NCBI GenBank assembly: GCA_907165275.2
Contig: OU015661.1
Span: 2,053,501 to 2,117,500, forward strand
Source: Zygaena filipendulae
Lineage: Eukaryota > Arthropoda > Insecta > Lepidoptera > Zygaenidae
Reading direction: 5' to 3'
Length of the DNA: 64,000 nt
The notes under the pieces were generated by a model. It did not search any database. It saw nothing but the letters and a program-made list of their open reading frames with translations, and had not been told where the DNA came from. Below are positions 49,452 through 61,400 of the stretch, one piece after another. How positions within the stretch are numbered: the first letter of the stretch is position 1; every line of letters begins with the position of its first letter. The position numbers and the translations under genes were made by a program.

Positions 49452-52400
49452 CTGACAGGGAGAATGTTGTATAGAAGTCGACATCGTGATAGAATAACAT
49501 CCAAAAATAATTAATTACTCAAAAAAAAAAAAATAAAGCGCTCTAAAATGCCTTCGGTTTTCGAAATCAAAGACAATTGGAATAGGATGGAAAAATTAAA
49601 ATTTATGTAATTTAAATATATAGTAAAAAAAAAAAAATTAAACGGAAGACCGTCAAAGTAACATACAAGGACATACATACTTGGAAATATATTTTTTTTA
49701 CTAGCAGTACTTTTAGGAGTTACATTACAAAAATAAAAAATTCGAAGTATTAGTGTCATATTTCCCATTTGAAAAGAAGAGTCCAAACTCTAATTTCGAC
49801 GACTCAACTTCCAAACTTTGCTTACGTTGCGTGGAACGCAAACTTTTACTTTTTTATCATGTGCTTATGCAGATGGATTTGATATTCTTATTATAGAAGA
49901 AATATTGTAGGTATATGAGTACATATATTTTATTACTTAAGTAGTTATTACCTTAACATCAACCACTCCTCTCGGAGTCATCACGAACTGTCCAGTTCGG
50001 TCTAAAGCTCTTTTTACGTCTTCGGAGATCTGAATTTTCATCGCTGAAAAAGAGAGGAAAAGAGATTCAATTGAATAATTTACATATGTAAACTATTTAC
50101 TTAATTAAATCTCTCTCACCGAAAAGGCTTTTGTGATTCTTGCTGTTCAAAACAAATAAAAGTCTGACCATTAAAATAAGTACAGCACCTATATTTTAAG
50201 TGAGCAATCCTCATTATATAAATTGGATTTATTTAATTGGTTTCCCGGAAACGGCTCTAACGATTTGGGTGTATTTTCAGTTAATGTTTTGTAATTTTGA
50301 AGTTATTTTGATAGGTGTTATCTGTGAGATTTTTTAATGTTGTGTTTTTTAATTTTTTAATTATATCTGCAGGCAATAAAAGCATAATATTATTGAACTT
50401 GAATTCAAACATAACTATGGCGTAGTAGCTAATCCTTATTGTCCCAACTAATATTATAAATGCGGAAGTAACCGATCATCATGAAATTTTGCACATACGC
50501 TGTCAAGGGTACAGAGAAGGACATAGGGTACTTTTTATCCCGGAATCCCGTGGGAACTCTAAAATGTATGCTAGTGAAACTTCATGAAATTTTGCATACC
50601 ATACGTGGTCAGGTAGTCACCAGCGCCCATATGTATACATATTGGTCAGTATTTGAACTCTATTACTATTTCAGTAAGATTCAATGACTATCCAAAGTGT
50701 CATACATATTTCTGCTGCTGACTGTACCTACATAAAAAGATATAGGGTACTTTTAGGCGAAATTAATGCGGGTCAAACCGCGGGGAACAGCTAGTATTAT
50801 GGTATGTGCGAATGTGAGTTTATTTGTTTCACGCTTTAACTAGTGAATTGATTGTCATGAAATTTCGTACACTCGTTGTTAAAGGGTAAAACGACCTAGG
50901 GTGCTTTTTATCCCGAAATTCCCGTGCGAAATTTTTGTAACTTAGCTGAAAATTTTTAATAAATGTTTGGCAGTCTGTTTGTTACGGCTAGTCTTTGAAA
51001 AGGTTGGACCGATTTTGACGAAACTTTCGCTGACAGAAATTTGACGTATAAAGAGTAACTTAGGCTAGTTTTATCATAGTTACTGCGGGAATTCTGTAAC
51101 TGACGCGGGCGAAATACATCTAGTTTGATATTAAAATATGTATTGATGCGTTCTTTTTGGAGTGGCATAGAATATTCGAACCCATACTAACGTTCTCCGG
51201 TGCTCTCCATCCTGCTTGCGGTGTTGATGGTGTCACCGAAGAGGCAGTACCTGGGCATCTTGCTGCCCACGATGCCCGCCACGCAGGGCCCCGTGTGGAT
51301 ACCACTCCGCATACATAGAGTCTGGAAAACAAATCACGGAATAGAAGCATCCACTCAGTTTAGTAAGGCAACAAATAAAAACAACACTAGTGTCGCCGGG
51401 TGGTTTTCGTACCTACACAAAACTTTTCATCACCAATCATCACGCACAAAAACAGTCACTATACAACGCTACGAAAGTGTATTAAACGCTATTTGATCGT
51501 ATTTAAGTTTTTATTTGATTTGGGAACATATTGAAATTGCCAGCAAATGAAGTTTTGGGAAAGATGTTGTAACGAAAAAAAAATTATTTCCTCTTTATGA
51601 TATATATATATAATGAGATGATATCGAAAGAATCATGTGCATGTTTGCATAAGAAGCCATCACCGAGAATACATAAAATAGCAACTTAATACCTACAAGA
51701 CAACAAAATCCATTTATACAATTTTTTAACAAAACAAAAAAAATAATTGGTATATCAGGAAATGGAAGCCGTACCGTTTCCTTCTGCTCCTCTATCGCAA
51801 TTTGCTTTTTGGAAATTTATTTTTTATATTTTACTAGGTGTGCCCCGCGGTTTCACCCGCGTGAGTTTCGGGATTCCCGCAGGAACTCCAAAGTAGCCTA
51901 AATCACTCCTCATAACATCATCTAATTAGCAGCGAAAGTCCCGTCAAATTGGTCCAACCGTTTCGAAGATTCACCCGCGTTTTTTTTCAGAATTCCCGCA
52001 GGATCTTGTTATGTCAGGAACCTTTGCGGAACAACCCGCCAAAGTTTCATCACAATCGAATCAATGGTTCAGGAACGCATAGAGGACAAACATACAAACA
52101 TTCATTTTTATTTATAAAGATTTACCTGATGCAAAGGCTAGCCTCGACTTCAAAAATAGAAAATTACATCATGCATTTTCTTAACTTCTTTGTGTAAAAG
52201 CATTAAATCTAAAACACAGATGTAAGTAATATTACCTAAGTACCTGATCGGGGTTATGTGGTAGACGGCACATGGATGTCGCCTCCAGCAGCTCTAAGGC
52301 CATGTTGGCTATTTCGGTGGCGTGCTTGTTCCCTTGTACATGAAAACACAAAGCCTTGTATTACCACATTTCTAGTTGAAAACAGGAAAGGAGAAGAAGA

Positions 52401-55400
52401 AATAAATTTTATCCGACAAACAAGGAATTTATTCAAGTACTAGCTATGCCCCGCGGTTTCAGTGAAACAAAGCCTATATGTAGCTCCATGAAAGGTTTTT
52501 ATACAACAACCGCATGACAATCGGTTGAATAGATGCGGAGATTATCGCGAGTAGACTGATAGACAGATAGAAAAGAATTTTAAAAACTTTTTTTTGGGCT
52601 TGGTTACTCTTCTTTTATCACCTTTCAATTTTAGGTTAAAATATTCAATGTACAGAATCGCGGATTCTACTCTTTTATTATAGTATAGATTTGTACTAAC
52701 ATGTTACTAATACAATTATAAATAAATTGTCAGTAATTTACAAACCACAGAGGACACTTTGAATGAAGACGTGCGTAGTTTTGCGCGAGTGAATGACCTT
52801 TGTTTATTTGTCAGAGCACCAGCGGTAATACGAAGAAAAGGGGCGTGGAACTTTACATACCCTAAGGGTCATTAAACGCTGTTATCGTGAATACATTTTT
52901 GAATAGTTTCGTCAAAAACTAATGTCTTGTTCTTTTTTTTTAATATTTGAGATGAGAATCTAATTTGAATGCCTTCAATACGTTTAGTCTAATAGCAACG
53001 CGCCAATAAATCAAACGTAAAGGTTCGGCGTCAAAACAAACATCCTTAGATACTTTGTGTGAAACTTTTTGTATTTTTTCATTAGTGACATATATAAGCC
53101 TTAAATATTCCCCTTATTTAAAATAACACCCAGTTTTTGTATTATTATATCTACCCAGTATTTGTATCTATTATATATGTATATTGTATATGCACACATT
53201 TGTTGTTAACCCACAATGGAGAAATTTTGAGTAAATCGTGTTTTAAAATTATATAGCGCCATTTTCTGTCAACATTTTCTATGTTTAATATTTAGGTACA
53301 TACTTAAGCAATGTAATAAGGTTAACACATAATTAAAAAATGTTCCCTGACTCTCAATAAATCGTTCTGAATAGGTAACTTAAATAGGTAACTTAATGTT
53401 ATTGGTTATCTGCGTCCAATTAGTCCGTCAGTTAGAAAATAAAAAAATAATAGACACGTATTTTATGCTTTTTCAAATTAATGAATGAAATACAGATAAA
53501 GCGCATTAAAGTTTAGGGTGGGGGACTTGTGACGTCATTATTCAGCATAAGCCCTGTACTTGAACTGCACCGGGTTGTGACGTCACGCGAAATTTCAACT
53601 CAATATATCGCCGTTATTTTTTGATTATGTAAAAAAAAAAATACGTGTCCAATATTTTTTACTAATATACACGACGCGGACGGACTAAAAATAAATTTAG
53701 TCAAGTAGCCAATTATACTATGTAAGATCGCGGATCATCGGATAAGGAGATCATGAGCTCTTACCGTTCCTGACGGGTAGCCCTGAAGCGACCATGTACG
53801 AGTCGCCTATCGTCTCGATCTTGTACACGTCGTAGCACTCTATGCGTTCGTCGAACAACTTGTACACCGAGTTCAGGAAACTTATCACCTGAAAAACAAA
53901 AAAAAAAATGCTACCCACATTTTCCTCTTAGATATGATGTCGGCCAAACGCGAGATAGGTGTGGTGTAGCCATGAAGTTTATATTGTCTTGATGAAGATC
54001 CATTTTTGATATTACGAGATATTTTTTGGGGTGCAATCTGTAAATGGACGCAGATAAGCAATAACATGTTAACCCACAAAATTAAGTTACCTATTCAGAA
54101 CGATTTATTGAGAGTTAGGGAACGTTTTTTAAATATGTGTTTACTTTATTTCATTGTTTAAGTATGTAACTAAACATTGAACATAAAAAATGTTGACAGA
54201 AAATGGTGCTCCTACTTTTAAAACACGATTTACTCAAAATTTCTCCAGTGTGGGTTAACACACTATTGCTTATCTATGTCAAAATATAATAACTAATAAT
54301 AATATAAATTTTAATGTGAGTTTGTGTGTTTGTTACTCTTTCAAGTTTCATGCTACTAACTACTCAGCCGATTATTTTGTTGGAACCGCATTTAATTTTT
54401 TTCTAATTTAGGTCTCAAAAAATTGATTATCGACTTGTGCTCATACCTAATTTCCTAATTTAGGTCACAAAAATTTATTAGCGACTTGTCCTTATACCTT
54501 TATTTCCTAATTACGTCCCAAAAAAATATTACTCTCGACCTCTTGTCGGTGACAGTTAAGGCGGTGAATGCAGGCTTTATTTTTTAAGAAGTAGGTACGG
54601 ACCAATTTATACCGTTAGTGCAATAAATTATCTAATTAATTTCTTTTCATAACTTTTATAATAATTATCGATGGCGATTACACATTGCGTTCGAATTTTC
54701 GTAATCTTTATATGTATATAAAAAAGAACTGCTGTTCGAAAATGGCTGGATCGATTTGACTAATTTGGATCATGGAAGATTTGGGGAAGTTTAGGAAAGG
54801 TTCCTGCGGGAATTCCGAAACTCACGCGGGTGAAACCGCGAGGCACAGCTAGTTATGAATAAATATGAAAAGTGTTAGTATTTTTTCTTTCTAACGTTTC
54901 TACATAGTTAGGTACTTTATATATATAATCTATATAGTCTTGCCCCTCTTTGTAATCCTGAAAAGTTAAAAAGGTGTTACTTACATATTTAAGCTTTGTG
55001 GCACCTGATACTTCTATGGCGGAGTTATTACTTAGTGTTTTTTTCCATGGAATTTATCGTGATTTTTCGGTGAAATGTTTCAGGGAAAATTTGCTTCGAC
55101 ACGAATATTTTATTTTATTTTTGGTTTAACTTTTCTCTGCAAAATGTTGGTATTTACTTATCTATTAGTATTATATTATTATCTGTGTCTATACGTATAA
55201 ATAATATTGAAGTGTCCGTTTGTAATTCTAGATTTACAGGTTTTCACTAAATCCATATGAAATATATACGGTACTTGAAATTTCTGTTTGTCTATCGGTT
55301 TCCAGCTAATCGGCTGGACCGAGTTTAACGGGACTTTCACTGGCAGATAGCTGATGTTATAAGGCTACTTTTATTATAGAGAGATTCCTGCGGGAATTCC

Positions 55401-58400
55401 GAAACTCAGGCGGCTGAAACCGCGGCGCACAGCTATTCAATATTGGTACAAATAAATAAAATTGACATGTTTTTTGTATGTAAATTCGCTATTGAGTTTG
55501 AACTTAAATTTTTATAGATAGGTAATTGCGTTGAAACCAACTTATAGGCTTTATTTCACCGACTTAAAAAAAGAAGATGTATGTCAGCAGTTCAATAAAA
55601 ATATTCCATTTCTTTCCGTTCAGACACGAAATTCAGATAAAATTTATAAAAATAATGACTTATGAAAGCATATTTGCAACAAATTAAATCGCTGGAGCTC
55701 AATAGAAGGCTCTATACATATTACAAATCAACATTTCAACTTAATTGAAAAGCTTTGAAGAGAAATCAAAACATCAACAAGAATAAAAATCCGATACAAT
55801 CTTTCCATTCACAACTCCTGACTAATGTTATTGTATACTAACTATTCTCGCGGCTTCACCCGCGGTAATTTCGGCGTTCCCGTGGGAATTTAGAGATAAA
55901 AGTACCCTATGTCACTTAGCACTACCGCAGCTTCCTATAATAAGTGAAAGAATTTTCAAAATCGGTTCAGTAGATATAGAGATTACCCCCTGCAAAGTCA
56001 CCAACTCACAATTCACAAACTCACAAACTTTATAATATTAGTATACCTAGGTACGATTATCCAATTATATAGATCGGTGTGATTACCTGGTAAGGAGTTG
56101 ACACAGCAGCGATAGCGGTGAAGCCGACGATGTCACTGAAATACACAGTCACCGAGGAAAAGAACTCAGCTGGCACCTGAAAATTTAAAAACATACACCA
56201 ATGAATCTGCTTCTAATGATTTTTAAGAATTATGTCTGTAGTCTGAAAATGCATGAGTCAAAAATTACTGAATAAAATTAATTAAGATACATTGCATAAC
56301 GTTCATTTGCTTCATGCGTGTATAGAGTGAGATCATGGTATTATAGCATTAGGATAGGTTATGTATCGAAATAACTTTCAAATGTATCCATGCCAGACGA
56401 TAAGTACATAGCGTCCGTCCGGATAACCAAGAAAAATACACCTGCTTAATACTATTATGTAGGTGTATTTTGGTTGGTTTCCACGACACAAGCTAATAAT
56501 AACTTACTGTAGGATCGAGTAGATCTGTGTGTTGTGAAGTGGATTATTATTATTATTATTTAATATATTTGTGGTAGGTAATATTATTTATGTAAGAATT
56601 ATTTTTCTATTTTTTCTTCGGTAACTTGACACTAATTATCACCCAGCCAAAAGGTTGACTGGTAGAGAATGCCTTAGGAATTAAGTTCGCCTTTTGCACA
56701 ATAAAGTGCAATAAAGTTATATAGATAAAAAAAGTTTTATTCAGAGCTGGTAAAAATAAAATTAGTCTTTTTACCCTAGTTCACTGAACCTATAAAAAAA
56801 ATTAATACCTGATTTAACAGTGACTAAATTATATAATACAACTTTGAGTTTGTTTCTAATTTTCTTTCTTTGTTGTTAAATTTTAGGTATATTTGAGTAT
56901 CTTCTATATAGATGAGTCTACCTTCTTTTGTTACACACTTTGTATTGATCGAGTTCAATTATAAAAATTATTCCAATGCTCGTGCGGAATTCCCCCAAAA
57001 ATTTAATATTTTAGGAGAATACCAGGAATTCAAATTAGCTATATAATATTACCCTATTTGAATTGGTGACAAAAAAGATGAAATCCCAAAACGTCTCATA
57101 AGATGTAGAGTATAACTAATAACTATATATTTTTATGTATTTACCTATCATGAATACCTGTATAATGTATATAAAGACAGAGATTTTCGGTTTCATTGTA
57201 TGTTCTCTTTGCACTTTGAGATTGTTTGGAAGAGATCGCTTTGAGCGGTACAACCTATCCTATCCTATATTTGACTAAGCGCTATACAGGAATATTTTTT
57301 ATTCAGTGTGCAAACTTTTACAAATTAAACTTAAAGGAGTTTTAATATACACCTTTTTTATTTTGATAAGTCTTAGTGCAAAAAAGTAAAGTTATCGTGA
57401 ACGAAATATGTATACTTTGCAATTGATTTATTGGCTACTCTATTCGCCGCCGCCACCGCAGCGCGCGAAGCACTCGTTCGGCTATTTACGTGGGTTACAA
57501 TGTACTGACAGCTGGTCGAGGTCATTCACCCCCGCTGCAAAACCCCCGCGTACGCCGCACGGCGCGCCCGCCCATTGATATTATTACGAATAGATAGTGT
57601 CCATATTTTGCTAATTTAAAGCCAGATAAAAAAAATATAAAAAAGTTTTGAATAAACAGTGGAAATGTGTTCTATTACTGATACTGAACCACCAAAAATT
57701 TTTTGCGCATTGCTTAAAAAATATTCCTGTATAGGGCTCATAATGTCGTATAATATATTGTTTTCACATTGGAATATAAGTATGACATTATCCATCATCC
57801 TATCGGAGAGTTTCTTGTACAGCTTCTCACCGATCAAAGCACTGGGCTACTGCGAGGGGCGGATTTTTTGCATACGTATTAGCTGTAGGTTAAGTGACTA
57901 AAGTTTACTTCTTCGGCCGTTATGTAGTACAATGAAAAATACTGGAAACTTTATTATACTTATTTATTTTTACATAATCAAAAAATAACGGAGATACATT
58001 GAGTCGAAATGCAGTCGCGTGACGTCACGAACTGCTACAATTTGTACAGGGTTATGTCACGTCACGTTACGTCACGAGCCCCCAATTCTCTAAGTGCAAA
58101 GCTTTAATGCACTTTATATAGGTATTTTTTCATTAATTTTAATTAGAAAATGGCCGTGTCTATATATATTTTTGTTATCTAACTGACGGACTAATCATTT
58201 TCAACTTTCATAGTTCGGCACGTCGGCACCATGGATATCAATGCAATTTTATTGACGTCAAAAATAGCCACACATTTTGGATAAAATTATTTGAGTATGT
58301 TTGACGACCCGATTGGCGTAGTAGGTGAGCATATCTGCCCGCTAATCAAGAGGTTCCGGGTTCGATTCGCGGTGGGGGTGCACCTTATGTGATGAACATA

Positions 58401-61400
58401 GGGTTATACTTTCTAGTCTGGAAGTGTTTATAATATATCTGTAGTATAATATATGTAATTCTATGTATGTAGTAGGTATATACCACGTTTGCTTGGTTTC
58501 CACGACACCAGCTAATAATAGCTTACTGTGGGATCAAGTAGATCTGTGTGTTGTGAAGTGGATTATTATTATATTATTATATTATCTACAATACATATAG
58601 GTACCTACCTACTTTTCATCCGCATGGGAAGATCTGATGAAAGTTATGAATTCGGTTTTTACGTGTTTTTTTTTTTAATTTTCGCAATAGCGATTATCCG
58701 TCTGTGACACAAGAATGTCATCTTGCATTTATTAGTTCAAGGTTGGTATAAAAAGTAAATTCCCAGCCAGACGTGGCACGCGTCGAGAAGCAATGGTGAT
58801 TCACACGATGAATCAAAGTAGCGAAATACATATTATGAGAACACATTAGATATATCCAATAATTAAGCCACTTTAAAAACCTGAGTCATATTGACTCTAT
58901 GGGCGACACATCTTTTTTTTTTTGGTAAGTATTACGATAGAACTATTTTTGTGTATGACGTCTAGCATTCATTGTAGTTACAAAAAAATTGAACCAGACA
59001 ATTATGTAAACTTGTACAACTGCAGTTGTTACATTTGTAAATTTTATTAAACTTGTCAATAATAGAGTAAGATCAGTCACACAAGCTTTTTTTCGGGCCA
59101 CAACCTCATCGATTAAAAAAACAATAAAAAAAAACCTCTGTTGAAAATATTTATTTTAGACATTCATTATAGCTTCACTTAGCTCTAAATAACTAAAGGA
59201 AAGTGGACATTTTAGGAAAATGGTCATTCTCGACCTGAAGGATTTTTTCGGAAGTGACGGATATGTAGTGAGTCAAATGCGAGCAGGTTGAGCTTTCTAC
59301 GTCTGAACTAATTTTCCGGTGCCATCTCAAATCGGAGTTACGCTATCATATCACTCAACTAATTCGCGATCCTAACTGTTATTAAGGTTATTAGGGGCAC
59401 ACGGCAATGCGATTACAATGACAGGTAGTTAAATATCATAACATCGGTGACTAAGAAAACCCATAAGGAAATACCGAGAATATACCCAACACGAGATGAA
59501 CCCAGCACGTGGTGATTTGGCTTACTCGGACAAATTCCGCGCCGGTTAAAAAACCTGTCCGACCTTCGGACGCGTGCGCTTTCCAATGTTGGCAACAATC
59601 TGGAAATACCGTTTGAAGGCTGTATTTATTTTTAATTTACTGCATGCATTTTTATCATAACTGAACGGTGGGAAAACCCTTCTAACATTAGATTTTAGAC
59701 ATTGTGGGTGTGTGATTGCGGGCTGTCGTTGTAGTTCTAATGGATTTCCGTAATAGGTACTTACTAATCACTAGACTAACGGTCACACGGTTTGAATGTA
59801 TTGCTTGTGTATTTATGTACCTATGGTATATATTAATTTATAATTTATGTGTATATTAATATTTTATATTGAGCTGTATAATAGGAATGTTGACTACTAT
59901 TGAAAATCAAAATTCTAATTAGTCCGTCAGTTAGAAAATAAAAAAACAATAGACACGTGTTTTTTGCTTTTTTAAATAAATTAAAATATACAGAGATAAA
60001 GCGCATTAAAGTTTAGGATGAGGAGGTCGTGACGTCACTAACCGCAAAACCGCCATACAAACTGTCAGAATAGTGACGTCACGCGAAATTTCAACTCAAT
60101 ATATCGCCGTTATTTTTTGATTACGTAAAAAAAGAAAAAATACGTGTCCAATATATTTTAATAATCTAAAAGACGGACTAAAAAATAAAAATTAGTCAAC
60201 ATGCCCATTATAAAGTTCATATAGTAGTGTGAACAAGCTGGAATCGTTGTAAACCGCAATTGTTAGTAAAACAAAATTAATTAATCACATTTTATTAATC
60301 CATCCACTAATTAAGTAGGTACGGTGACGAAAATCACGTCACTTATACGTATATCTATACACCTAATTACTAATAGTTGCGCAAACTTCACAAGTTATGA
60401 ATGAACGTGTTCTAACTACGATTTTGCGTGTCAGTTGTAGTACGTAAACGTCCTTTGTACCTACCTAATGGTTTGTGGTGGGGTTTCTCACCATTTCTCA
60501 TAATGACAGAGTGCTCACGCATTATTTTTTACTTATAATAATAACTATGCCAAACTACAAAATTGTTTAAAGTCCCAAAAAAATATTAACCAGTCAATAT
60601 TTATATAATATTTTATAATAGGTTAATTATATTAAGTTACTTTTCCCATAAAAATTTATTTTTTGTAAATTTCAATTCCGATTTACAGGACAAAAGCCTA
60701 CATAATATATTCGAGCCCTACGAGTGTTTAACCTAGACGCCATACAAGTGCAACATGGATCAGTACTGGTGGTCTGATGTTTTAATCTTAATATTTTATG
60801 AGTTGTGAAGTTATATTACAGCTTATAGTGTTCCTCGATAAATGATTTATCCAACACAAAAATAATTTTAGTTCCGGAGATTAGCGCGTTTAACCAAACA
60901 AACAAACAAACTCCTCAGCTTATAATATTAATAATAGTATAGATTAGCTAGGTAACCTGCTGGGTTTGCTTCAGCTGCTTCGCAACGCTCGCCGGCAGCA
61001 TCTGGTAGAGCAGGGAGTCGCTCAGCTCTTTCTCGTATTCCAATTCGCGGGCTTTCTCCGCCAAATTCCTGGCGTACACCTGCAAAAAATTGCATCGTTA
61101 TCAATACGATATGATGCAGATTTGTACTGTAGGTTCCACTATAGGTTGCATTGCCATAGCAAAATTCTCAATAGTGTTAGTAAAGACAGGCTCTCTCAGT
61201 CCATAGTGAATTTCAATACGAAAATTTCACCGTGTAAAATTAAATTTCGACTGTATTCAGAATTTTCATGCCGGAATTCCCGCGGGAACTTTGTTAACTA
61301 TTAACGTGGGTGAAACCGCATGGGGACAGCTATGGTGGTAGTCGCTTTATAGCATGTTGCATCCGCTGTATGGCACGTAGCGTCATTATGTTGGAATTGG

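Noticed and set aside
51200..51496. Plus-strand ORF at 51200
   Set aside because: Opposite strand of gene 2 exon f plus repeat sequence.
57616..57837. Minus-strand ORF as a missing gene 2 exon or separate gene
   Set aside because: It opens with TTG rather than ATG, its phases do not fit, exons b and c already join in phase without it, and no domain is recognisable.
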